Assembly (NCBI RefSeq): GCF_933775445.1
Contig: NC_065874.1
Span: forward strand, 10,373,001-10,437,000
Length of the DNA stretch: 64,000 bases
Origin: Argentina anserina
Lineage: Eukaryota > Streptophyta > Magnoliopsida > Rosales > Rosaceae
Direction of reading: 5' to 3'
Part shown: positions 1 to 12,800 of the stretch, one piece after another
How positions within the stretch are numbered: position 1 is the stretch's first letter
Layout: each line of letters opens with the position of its first letter
The notes under the pieces: generated by a model
What the model was told of the DNA's origin: nothing
The model's input: only the letters and a program-made list of their open reading frames with translations
Databases searched by the model: none
Made by a program: the position numbers and the translations under genes

Positions 1-3000
1 ATCCATGGAGCTTGACGAGACGAGGGTGTTGCAGAGCAGATATCATGCCAATCTCATTCAAAAATTCGCGATTTCCTTGCTTTGATTTGGCAGAAAGCTG
101 CTTAATAGCAATTAAGGTGCCATCTGACAATAGGCCCTGCAAGCATAATATATAGTCAATAAAAAAATTTCCTAACAAAAAAAAAATCAATCATCAAAGA
201 AGCTTAAATGCAACATATTATGACTTAGAAAAGTACCTTGTAAACAGGACCAAAACCGCCTTCTCCAATCTTGTTGGCTATGTCAAACTTTTTTGTGGCA
301 TCTTCAATTTGTCTCAAGCTAAATTTACCCGTTTGCAGGTCAATACCTTTCAACTCTGTGCGTGCAAGAAGCAAATTCTTAGAAATTGTCCTAAAATGTT
401 GGGAAGATGGCATTCCTAGTTTTTGACAATTTGAGCTTATTTATGGCCTAAAGTTCATACGAACTAGATTCGTAGCATTACATGTGCATCAAGTATGTAA
501 AAGTTTTAGTCTTACAGTTGAGTAAATCATTATCAACATAATTACAGGTACATATTGTCTGTGATGTAAAGTCATAAGGAGCAGTGTTTATAATCATCTT
601 CATAATGAAAAAGTAACAAAATCATTATAATAAAATTAACTGCAAATACCTTGCTCCAAAGTCCTTTCCTGAATTAAATATCCTTTCCACCAAAGATAAC
701 CGAAAATCAGCAATAGAACTAATATCCCCCCTGCAGCCATAATTCCAACCACTGCACCTGTAGATAAACTCTTTGATTCGGCTCCTGATGGGGTTTCTGC
801 CGGGGGTTTGAAGTCTAAAAGAAAGAGAAAAGAGCTTGAGTGATGGGTACCCTTTGGTGGAACCTTAATACGAGTAAAAATAAATTTTCTCTTAAATGAA
901 TTTGCAGTCAATTGTTATCTTGATGCTTTGCATTTTGTAGTATCCTTAAGTGAAAAGGGATATAGTTATGCAGTTCATGCAATGATTTGGTGTTTCAAAG
1001 TAATACACAGAGAGATAGAAGAGCACATTATCAGTTGTTTGAAAGAAGAAGGAATATGCAGCATTCAGTTTGAACTTTCAAAACTTGAGTTACTGAACGC
1101 GCGCCTAACATGCAACTTTATATATAACATATATGAGAAATTTTCGATAGTTTACAGAGCTTGACTAAAGTGCAAAATCACCTGCTGGAACTACAGATAT
1201 GGCAGAGACAAGAGGACCATAAACTCCTCTGACAGGGATGCCTGTGGTTCCTTTCCCAGCCCAAAAGAAACGGATCTCCAGCGTATTAGTAGTTACAGCA
1301 GCAGTATAGTTTTTAATGATTGCCTTACCAGCCCCGCCCGCCTCATCTGCAATATTAAAATCCTGCAGAACTCGTATGCCCTGCCATATTACAGTTACTA
1401 GCTTAACATTTCAGACACTTATACAGTTGGTTTAGAAATTAAAAATTATAAATATATTATTATTAAGACATCTGAAAATGTACGTCTTCAGCTACCTGAA
1501 TGTAAACATCAAATATCCGCCTTCCCAAGCTGCTATATGCTGGACCATTTGTAAACACTATCTCTGCAAAGTGGAGGTTTACAGTGTAGTTTCCATTTAG
1601 CAGACAAAACCCATAATAAGTTAGAGAGATGGGAGAAAGGCGTGCATTCATGTATAGTTGAGCATCGGCCATGGAGAGTCTAGATGATTTAGTAGACCAG
1701 GTAAAGTGGTCAGTAGAACTGTCATCATCAGGGAAGTAACCAGTGCTGCTTGACGCCCAATTCGTGCTGCTCGTGTAAAATGATGAAGGTCCATTTGCAA
1801 CTGTATCTTCATCGTATTCTGTTCCATTAACTGTTACTGCACTTCCTCCACAATTTATATTGAGAGAATACCAACCTGTGGAACAAATAATATTTAGACC
1901 CCAAACAACAGTAATACAGTTGATAGTTCCACATTCATTAGAAATTCACACCCGCAAGCTACCATTTAGCTATTATTTCTTTTACCAAGTCCCCAGAAAC
2001 TACAACTTACAAGAAGTGGCACACACACACTCCCCCTATTACTCAACATTGACAGTGGCAGTATGATCCATAAAACTGTCGTCATTGAGTAATAGAGACA
2101 CTAATCTATCCCTAACAAAATCCAAAATCCAAAATCATAACTCTCAAACGCTCTGAACCATACTAATTAATTCCTTTATCTTTAGAATCCCAAAGAGTTC
2201 AAAGAAGATACATTAATGTTTGAAAGCTAACGACAATACCAAAGCACCCATCTAATGGTGTAGAAGTGAGGGTGCACATGCACAGATTAGATTATGCAGA
2301 AAATAAATATAAAAAAAATCTAAAAATCCATGGAAAATACATTCGGTAAAATACTCAACTCTTTAAGGAGGTATTTGATGGTTTGTAACTGTAAAGCCAA
2401 TTCCTTTTTGGTATGGCATTGTTAAAGGAAGTACTAAGAAACTGCCAATTGCTAATTCAGGTTGATAAAAATAGGTCAGTCGTAATTATTTAAGTATAAA
2501 TAACACTGAAAGGAGATGATCAGAAATCTACATACACATGCCAATCACATTAAGTGTGATTTAAGCTTGATTAACATGAAATAAAATGAGTCAAAAAGAA
2601 AACTACTAATCAAAAAGCACTCATATGTATGTCTGAAGGATGTATGTACATAGATTTCGTAGAACTAATTAGTAGGGAAAAGATCTTTGAACATAATATC
2701 ACTTACTCTTTGAACATGTAGTAGTTTTATTGATCAAACACGAAACAGCTCTGCAGGTTAAATAAAAATGGTCCAAAATATTAGTATTTAGTAAAATAAA
2801 ATTTCAATGAAAAATTCAAGTGCAAGAATTAAGATATATACAATGGAGACACCAATTTAAGTATAGGGTTAATTGCTTTGTAACTGAGGTATTGCTACTT
2901 TGACAACTTATTACCTAGTCAATAAAAGTGGACCACTTGGTACTCGAAGTTAACCTCAGTTACCATCTGTGACTTCACTACTGCCGCTTATTTGGTACCA

Positions 3001-6000
3001 AATTCTAACCGAGGATAACTTCTTTATTGAATAGGTACGTAGCAAATTGTACAACTAGCAATAGTCAATCACAGAAGGAATTTCCCCTTAAATATATTAT
3101 ACATGCTTACAGAAGATTAATTTTAAACTTACGAACTGTTGCTTTTTGAAGAGCCTGCAAACAAGTTCCTGTAGAGATTAATACAAATTGAAAAGTTAAG
3201 CATGTAATAAAAAAAATAAAAATAAAAAGACCGGCCTGATATGAGGGTAACGAAGCACTTACCAGCCAGCTTGTGGCTGACAATTTACAGTCCCTGGGGT
3301 GATTGTAAAATTGTTATATGAAAGATCCCTATACACAGAGAATATACATAATGCACTGTTAATGTCTCTCTCGAGTATATAACAGAAAATCAGGATCCAA
3401 ATTCTAAGTCACACCATAATATGCATCTGTTTTTCTATGTCCTACATAGAAATGAGTTTCCTTGTTAAGCAACAATAAATCAGCATTGGGAAGAGAATCT
3501 TACACATTTTCTCCTACCATCCACAGAGGCTCGGTTCCGTTCAGCAAATTTCCAGTTAAAAATCTAAATGATTAGCACCACAACAATTCAGTAAAGAATG
3601 AAGTGTTAATTATTAAGAAACTTATGCTTAGTAGCTTTGCTTTAATGCTTCGTATGTTGCAATAGATCTGTATTTTTATTTGAATTGCCTGCCCCACATC
3701 AAAAGGTCGTCTAGATCTGATACAAATTTCTTACATGTAATCCAAATTATTTGTTGGAGCAACAAAGCCTTTTGGAACTGTTCCAGTTAGCTTGTTGAAG
3801 CTGAGGTCCCTGCAAACAAATCAATTGTCAAATGCATTTTAAAATCTGCTAGCACTCCAGAGAACAAATTACTTATAAAGTTGATATCTGTCGAGGAAAT
3901 ACAACGCAGAAGAAGAACAGCATAATGGAAAGGCCTTAAATAAATCAGACGCAGGCACACAGCACCACATCAATTAACAGCAGAAGCAAAGCATTAAATT
4001 TTGATAACTGATAATCCTTTAGAACGATATAATCTCAAAAATTTAGATGGTCATTTAAACATCAAAGTAGTATTAGATATTATTTAACTTATCAAAAAAA
4101 AATATAGATATGTTCAACCCAAGGTAATCTATTGGAAAATGATTAGCATATCTGGTTGGTTAATGAACATGCAATGCAAGCAGTCAGAGATGATGTTAAG
4201 TTTCTACAGTTAATGAAATCTCTTTTACACCAGACAAATTCTCAAGGTATATAAGGATGTGAAAGACTCAGGTAGATTCCAGGCACAATTATCTTGTGTA
4301 TCATTGTTACAGACAAAGGGTAATGGTAGAAATGGAAGTACAAGCAATGAAATATATGATAGTCAAGTGGAACATGCCAATTTCAGAGGGGTAAAATTCC
4401 TTCAACTCCTTTAATTTCTGTGTTCTTCCTCCATTTTTTTTTCATTTGCCACTATTCCCTCTTCATATTTCATTTTTACATTCCCTCCAGCAAAAAGAGA
4501 TTTATTGTTCTCTTTCACATTTATGCCCAAGGCCTTTTTCCTACCCGTCAATTACACTCTTTGTGAAGTCAGTACAGTTATTGTTCAAATCATGCAATTC
4601 TGCCAAGATCATCCTGTCAGTACTCAGTAGAATAATGATGTATGAAAAAGCATGTTTATAAGGCAGAGAAAGAAAAGGAACGAAAAAGAAACAGGGATAA
4701 CTGGTTGTTCTGCAATCTGCACTTACAAAGCTGTCAACTCTGTCAAGCTGGAAAAATATTCCGGTAGCTGTCCATTAATACTGCAACTCCTCAACATCCT
4801 GTAACACAGAAATTTGAATTTGCAAGGAGTTCTTGTAAAACCAGTAATGGTAGTCAAGTACGCATTAACTCACAGTGTTTTCAAGTTTTTCATATTCTCA
4901 AGTTGAGGAAAAGATGATTCAGGTCCATTCAAGTCAGTAATTCTCCTGCATATAAAATTAATGCATGAACACATGTTTTCAAGTAAAAACAAATGCTTTC
5001 TAATTCCTAATCTGTTTGAATATCCAGCACAAGAATTAAGAGGTGAACTAACAGGTCAGTTAAACTTGTCAATAGAGATATTCCAGAAGGAATTGGTCCC
5101 GTCAAACCAGTAGCTTGAATCCCTCTGTAAAAAATCACAAACAAATCAGTGACAGTGCAATATTCAGAACGAATTCAACATATGACATGTATGATGATAT
5201 GTAGCACTCACAGTTTCTTAAGGTTTGTCCATTTTTGAATGTAACTTGGTATCTTCCCAGAAAAAGAATTGTCAGTAATCCGACTGCATAATTATGGGAA
5301 AAAGGAAATACATACCGGTTATTCTCATACTGGGGGAATTAATGACCAAATAAAGTGTTACCAAACCTTGTCTGAAATGTAGGAATAAGAGCTTACAAGT
5401 CCTTTAATTTGGTAAGCTTTGCAAATGTATCCGGCAATTCCCCAGTAAAATTGTTCGAGGTAAGAATGCTACAAAGTATTGGGAAGCAATAATAAAAAAA
5501 TGTAATGCTTATATAACAGTTGTATGTTATCAGGGTTGAAATTTCTCAAGGGACATCTTACAGTGTTTCAATGCTTGGCAAAAGTCCAAGTTCCCAAGGA
5601 AGACCTCCAGAGAAATTATTGAAATCCATGGTCCTACCCCAAACAAAATCAATATCAATAACTAAATTTTTTTTAAAAAATACACGTATTCAAAATCTCT
5701 ATAAATCAAGGAGGAAAAGAAACAAATATTGTTAACCAAAACTCACAAACTTTTTAGGGTGGTGATATTTGCAAGCTCAATGGGGATAGAACCTGTCAAT
5801 CGGTTTCCAACAAGAGAACTGCACCATTACCAAATGTTAGAAACACCTATATATGTGAAGACAAGGCTATGTAACATAAAGTGGAGATGATCATATACTA
5901 TTTGCAAAAATAATTACATTAAATGCTACTATTTGAATCGCTGGAGAATCCTCAGGGGCCGTTAAATGAATAACTAAAGCCTAGAATAATCTTACTTAAA

Positions 6001-7813
6001 AGAAACGGCGTAAGATGGACATATAACATAGCTGAAGAACATGAGCTGGATATCAAACAGAACAAAGAGAGTACATGTTAACTAGTACTGGTAGGGAGCC
6101 CCATTCTGGAGGGATAGTTCCATTAAGATAGTTCCGAGCGAGGTCACTAAATACAAGAGAAAGAATAGTCAATATAAAGAGAAATTAAGTTAGAAAGAAA
6201 AAAAGAAAGAAACTCCAAAATGACCAAACTGAAGTCCCCTGGTGCATGCTTACATTTGTTGGAGATAGGGAAGCCTGGCCAACTCTGCCGGAAGTGTTCC
6301 AGGCAAATTCTGAGCTCTCAGGAGTCTGCGCATCATCATCAAAAAGATCTTAAACGCAATACAAGAAACACTAGCTTGTTACACATTTACATATACTAAT
6401 GTACCTAACAGGTCTCACAATCGCACACCAAAACAGTTTAAAATAGCGTAACTAAGTGAATATATGGCTGGACTTTCCTTAGTCCTGCACTCCTGCCACT
6501 GCAGGCTTCTATCAAACTCGGGCGATGATGACCTTGGCAAGAATAAAGCTTAAAATTCTCAGAGCCAAAACTTACCTACAATTGCACTCCAAGAATTTCA
6601 TTTCAAAATCACATTGCTCTAGTTTAGCTTCAATTGTGCGACCAACTCATTCAGAACATTGTTGTACAATGTCACGATGATCCTAATCTCCTTCCATTCC
6701 TCATGAATTTCTGCATTATATTTTTCTTCCAAATTTTATGGAGGACTGGGGTCTGGGGATGTCAAAGTGTGAAACAAAATAAGGCTGGCAATGTAAAAGT
6801 TCAAAATTTACAGTTCACGGACGGGTCGACTCTTTTGGGCTGGGTCTCAGAACGGACCCTCCATCAACGTCTGTAAGATGGGCTGAGCTAACCGACAAAG
6901 ATGAGAGTAAAAATGGAAGCCGATGAATAAGATCGGCGTTATAGAACACTACTATTATTAATGGCAATGGGACCGTAATCGTTATTGATCGATGTAATTG
7001 TCAATATTATTCTGTAGAGGCAGCCTTGATTGACCCATAGTTTATATATATATATATATAGGGAAAGATGGTTCTAATTTGAACACATTTGCATTATTGC
7101 CTCAAGACTAAAACCAAGTGGAAGACTTTGATGAGTTTGATCGACCTGGACCTGCTCCTGCTCCTAAGAAAAGACAACTTTGCTCGAAGACTTATCGAAT
7201 GATATCGATCACACCAATTAATGTGAACTAATGCAACTTATAACTTGTATTCGCCAGTCCATTTCTGCTAGATAGATATCATGTGCTTGTGTCTATTGAT
7301 CGATTACTAAGATGAAATCATTCATTCAAAAAAATTATTATTAATGTTATGGGTTTTTTTTTTCATGCATGTATCATAGGAGCTCCTGTATCATATATGT
7401 AAAATATTTGGTCATCTTAGCTAGAGACGTTGGGTACTGTTATGAGTGTTATCTAAATTTTACAGACTAGACTACTTGTTTGTCGGATTGAAGCATTAAA
7501 GATTCATTTCGAGATATCTACAAAATGATTGATTGATTTTGATATCTTTAAAAGTTTAAATTATCTTGTATATGGACTTCTGACCACATTTTCCATAGGG
7601 CCCCTCTTATCTCTTCCTTCTCCAGTTCTCCACTTCTCCGAGCTCGGGTTATGGATGAAGGAACCCATGGAGAAATAATCAGCAACAACCCGTCTAATTA
7701 TTACGGGACAACTCATCATGTTCGATCATTTTGCTGATATCAAACTAATTTTGAAACGTCGATCGAATAGGCATAATACTAACAATATATCACCTTGTTA
7801 TATACTTCTATAG

Positions 7814-7854
<41 letters not shown>

Positions 7855-8282
7855 ATACATGCTAACAACATGGCAGATCCGATCAGTACTACTGGTGGCG
7901 TTGGCCGAATCGGAAATGGTACAGTTGCCGCAGGTGACGTTGTTGGCCGAATATCTGTCCGCCTGAGTTATCCAGCCATATTCGCCGCTGCATGGATCAG
8001 CGCTGAAATTCCAGTCGGTCTTCCCCAGTGTCTTGGCGATGTCCTTCAAAGCTTGTACTACGTTCCACATATATACAGCCAAACACACTCATTTATAAGC
8101 CCAGGCCAACTCGATCAATAAGATATTCACAGAAAACATGTACGTATATATATACGTACATGTTTGATGTACTCTTGTAGAGTTATACCTTCGTCGGGTG
8201 CTAACCGGTTAGCCCCGAGAGCTAAGGTTGCAAAGCAGAGAAGCAGCAGGAGAGAATGAAGGAGAAGAAGACGATGGATCAT
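1..8282 (-). CDS. LRR-VIII-2 receptor-like kinase, RLK1 (3' end outside window)
   Basis: Receptor kinase predicted at the plasma membrane. Exons traced from GT-AG sites and by comparison with the other three copies: 8282-8189 (start and signal peptide, leucine-rich MIHRLLLLHSLLLLLCF), 8057-7859, then LRR exons of about 72 nt at 6325-6254, 6146-6075, 5818-5747, 5633-5562, 5468-5397, 5283-5212, 5124-5053, 4945-4874, 4798-4727, 3809-3735, 3563-3504 and 3328-3263, short exons 3168-3133 and 2750-2707, malectin exons 1875-1496 and 1380-1182, membrane helix exon 814-650 and kinase exons 355-237 ([11 protein letters not shown] glycine loop) and 136-<1 (catalytic lysine in LIAIKQL). Phases join without a stop. 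Three kinase exons expected from the paralogs (HRD, DFG and C-terminal tail) lie beyond the window. Family members such as Arabidopsis LIK1 act in immune signalling; that role is inferred here, and the ligand is unknown. Confidence 0.9.
7817..7850. repeat. (GA)17 microsatellite in intron 2 of RLK1
   Basis: An uninterrupted GA run of 34 bp. On the gene strand it is a CT run that starts seven bases after the GT of the intron 2 donor (donor G at 7858). RLK2 and RLK3 have no such run at the matching donor. Confidence 0.95.
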
Positions 8283-9590
8283 GTTTTCAGAGGGGCTGGA
8301 AAACCTTTGACTCGTTTTCAGTAGTAGAAATGGAGGGGAGGGGACTAGAGAGTGGTATAGAGAGGACCATGGTTTACATTGGGTTTGATCATTTCAGACT
8401 TGAGAGGCAGATCAAGCCATAAGGTGGTCACTCAGTAGACACCTACTATTATGTTGGAGAATGGAACCAGTAAGATACTCGAACAAGTGGGCATGGGCGA
8501 AGGCACAGGCTGGGAGAGAAGGGTCGAACGATTTGACCCTTCTGTCGGGAAAATCAAACCAAAGAAATAAAGTCAGAGAAATTGTTTTATATATTTGGCC
8601 ATTTACACATCTTGATTGGGATCCAGCTCCATCGTTCTATCTTCTAAGATTTATTATACATAGGGTTACATATGATTCATTGATTGATCCAGTAGTGTTT
8701 AAGTGTCTGTTTTGCCCTTACATTTTAACCAAAAAGTTGACGGAACTGAAGTACTAAATTGTCAATGTCGAACGATCAATAACTTGAGGTACCGAAGTGT
8801 CATTTTCTAAACATTAGATATTAAAGTATTAAGTATCGGATTAGTGATACCTACCTATGAAATTATGCGAATAATATGATCAGCAAGATTAGCTCACGGT
8901 AGTCTATGCTTAGTCTCGTGTGCAATCTAATTCGTCTACCAGACTTGATACACCGAACATACAATTAGGCCAAATTGCCAAACAATTCAACAAATGCTCA
9001 TACAGGATCTCCAAAGAGACCAAGAAACAAATATTGTTACCAGGAATAGGAAAGAGATGGCCCAAATAGGAAAACGGCACCCAAGCTAAGATATTAGCAG
9101 CCTAAACACTCGGGGCACCGTAACCTTAAACACATTTTATCTTTCCTGCTTTAATCAAAGTACAAATGGTACTTTGCCTCATACTAGGCACTTCAATGAA
9201 GTTGTCTCTTATCCTTACAAAATACAGTTATACAAGAGATTGTAATGTAAAAGTTCTATATTGCTAATGCTGGATAGTATTAGAATTCCGGTGCCATGAA
9301 TGCAACAATTGTTTGCGGCACACTTTGCTCAATGAGCTAATCCAACATAAATCACAACATGGTATTAACAACATTTACTAAATCATACAGTGCCTCATGA
9401 TGCAAAAAAAAAAAAAAAGTTCTTTTTTACTCCTTGTCAACTGGTTGTATTCGTGGTTTGAATCTGTAATTTGTTTACTTTCATTGAAAAAGCATTCACG
9501 GAATTGAATCAAATGACAAGATATTCAAGCTAGTTTCTCTATATTCAACTTCCTCGAAAATGATTTATTCCATAGATAATGAGAAGAGAA
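8283..9590. other. Spacer between RLK1 start and unit A
   Basis: About 1.3 kb holding the presumed RLK1 promoter and 5' leader next to 8282. Small open frames here show no recognisable domain. An A-run lies at 9403-9418. No other gene or RNA was seen. Confidence 0.6.
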
Positions 9591-9825
9591 AATTCAATAC
9601 AATAATTAAGTTGAAAAGATATAATCCATGCCTGTGAACATCTTCACAATCCAGAATTCCTTTCAAAAATCTTCACAATCTAAAATTACTATGCTATAAA
9701 AGAACTATATGTTATTCAGTGAACATTCCTGCCTTATATTTCGAAAAAAAAAATATTTTAAATGGTTTTTTGAACACACATATATATATACTGGTAACAA
9801 ACTGAAGACAGTTTGCTCAGTTTCT

Positions 9826-12800
9826 CTAATTTCTGTTCTCCCAATAACTTGAATCAGGATTGACCGGATAAAGATCATTAACAGATGAAGATGATCCAGT
9901 CCAAGGCCCTTCGGTTGACATAGTTTGCCTCTGACTATTCTCACTCTTGTTTTCTGAAAAACTGGACTCAAAATGTTTCCTCATTTCATTGATCTCATCC
10001 TTCGACGCATTTGAATCCAAGACCAACTCTTGGACAGAAGCCTTGCCTTCAAGCATGCTCACCACAGAAGACATAGTAGGCCTATCTGCTGAAATGACAT
10101 TAGTGCAAAGAAAAGCTACATTGATTGTGTTCATCATTTCTTCTTTGTTAAAGTCTGAGCCCAACCTTGGATCAACTAGTTCCAGTATGTTCCCTTTCTC
10201 TTTTAGAACAAGTGCCTAAAAACAAGACCAAGGATTTCAATCATTACATAGAACTGTAGGTATACCGCTACTTTGATTCAAAAACTAAATATTTAAAACT
10301 AAAGTGAACAAGGAAGAAAATAGAATCATCACATCAACCTACCCAATCAAGAAGAATAAAGCATTCTCCCTTTGCGCGGTAAGTTGTATTGCTCCGCCCA
10401 CTAACTATTTCCAATACAACAATTCCAAAACTATAGACATCGGCTTTATCAGTTAGATAACCGCGCATCGCATATTCAGGTGCCATGTATCCACTGCAAA
10501 GACAGATAAATATATAAATTAACACATATGAGAAAGAAGGAAAAAAAGCTATAACAAAACCAGTACAATACAACTAAATATTATACATCTATTACTAAAT
10601 GGGGAAAAATGCAGCAGCGATTAGTACGTGATAACAAAGCTATATGGGGAAAACCTTCATTTATTCCATCTTCCTCTTCCTATTTCTATAGATGGCTTGC
10701 AGTGAAAACAGTGACCTAAGAACCTAACAAGTTAATACAACAGGACTTACTAAGTTCCAGCAATTCGGGTGCTTATGTGGGTATTATCCTCTTCATCAAG
10801 TTTGGCCAATCCAAAGTCAGATATCTTCGGGAATAGATTCTTATCAAGAAGCACATTAGTAGCTTTGATGTCTCGATGAACAATCTTCAACCTTGACTCC
10901 TCATGAAGGAAGGCCAAGCCTCTTGCAATACCAACACAGATATTGTGCCTTGTTGGCCAATCTAACTTCAACTGACTTTTTTCCGGACCTTCAATATGTC
11001 AAAAAATAAAAAGTGAAAAATAATAGCTAGTTATCAGAAAGTTTCTTTTATCCACTTGCAAGAACCAATAGAAGGTTTAAAGATGAACACTTTTGCTAGA
11101 AATATTTACCAAACAAAGCACGTGCAAGACTATTATTTTCCATGTACTCATAGACAAGCAACAAATGATTTCCTTCAATGCAGCATCCATATAGCTTGAC
11201 AAGATGAGGGTGTTGTAAAGCAGAAATCATGCCAATCTCATTCACAAATTCGCGATTCCCTTGCTTTGATTTGGCAGAAAGCTGTTTAACAGCTATTATG
11301 GTGCCATCTGATAAAACACCCTGCATTCATCAAACATAGTGAAAATCTCTAAGAAAAATGAGCTCAGGTGCTGAAAATAAATAGAAATGATTGGTTCTCC
11401 TTTCTGAAAATTACCTTGTGGACAGGACCAAAACCACCTTCTCCAATCTTATTAGCTGGGCCAAATTCGTTTGTGGCGGCTTTGATTTGCCTCAAGGTAA
11501 ATTTACTGGTTTGCAAGTCCACACCATCTAAATCTATGTAGAAAGCGAATTGATATTAGAAATAGTTGCCAAATTTTTAGAATGACATAGCACTATGAAT
11601 TCAGACTGATTCCAGGCCTAAAACTTAACAAAGTGTAACCAAACTAATACTTTTGACAATGTCCATGTAGAACATTATACTAAAGTCGGAAATCTAAACA
11701 TATACCAATTTAGAAGCATGATAATGCTCATTTGTTGGGTAACACTGAGGAAAATTATTATGATCAGGAAGCAAATTTGCCAACCACTTTTTATTTGCCC
11801 ACCTTGTGCACACCCTTCTAAACTCATGTCATGTGTCTTTTCTCAACTCAAATTTAGATAATAATTGAGCAATTGGATACATGACATGAATTTAAAAGGG
11901 TGGGCACAAGGTGAACAAATAAAGAATGCTCGGCAAATTTGTTTCCATTATGATCATCTTAGGCAGCCTCAAGAATATGAAATTTATCGACACTTGGACG
12001 ATTTTAGTATCACGATCTAACTGCATATACCTTGTTCAAGAGTCCTTTCTCGTCTTAAAAAGCCTTTCCACCAAAGAGTACCAAAAATAAGTAGAATAAT
12101 GAAGATTCCACCAGCCACAATTCCAATCACTACACCGACAGATATTCCACTTCCACCTTCACCTCCTGTTGGGGCCTCTGGCGGGGGTTCAAAGTCTGCC
12201 ATAAGAAGAATCTTTAGTATATCATAAATGTTATTGATATAAATTGAGATGAATCCTCATTTCCTCAATTTTCAGAGTTGAACAAGGTAAAACAGAACGG
12301 TAAAGTAAAGTGGATACATTTCTTTAATTGGCAACAGAAAAGAACACAAGACCGACCTGTAGAGTAGTGATTAATGAAATAGGATGCATGGATTATTCTT
12401 ATCATGAAACTCTCAGTAATCTACAGCTAGTTGCAAGGAGAACATCCGAGTTGATAAAATATTAAACTTACTAGGATCAACAGAAATAGCGGAGATAAGC
12501 GGACCATAGGTTCCTCTTTGAGGGATGCTAGTGGTTCCTTTCCCAGCCCAAAGTAGACGGATCTCCAAGGTATTATGAGTTACATTAGCAGTGAAGTTTT
12601 TCACAACGGCGATACCAAACCCTCCTGCGTCACTAGCAATGTTAAAATCCTTCAGCACCAGTGAACCCTGCAATATAGTACGTAGTGCTATTAGATGACA
12701 ATTCATTTTCATGTTTACTAAGGCTTCCACAGTCTTTACTGTACTTAATTTCATGTTAACATACAATTTGTATAAATTAAAATTAAAGTAATGTTTGTTT

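Noticed and set aside
636..911. Short open frame that looks like a separate membrane protein
   Set aside because: It is the membrane-helix exon of RLK1 (814-650) read through into its introns.
7035..7062. TA-rich run
   Set aside because: Ordinary simple repeat in the RLK1 intron; no structure beyond it.
8228..8757. Plus-strand open frames over the RLK1 first exon and upstream
   Set aside because: No domain, no conserved pattern; they shadow the minus-strand first exon or lie in the promoter region.
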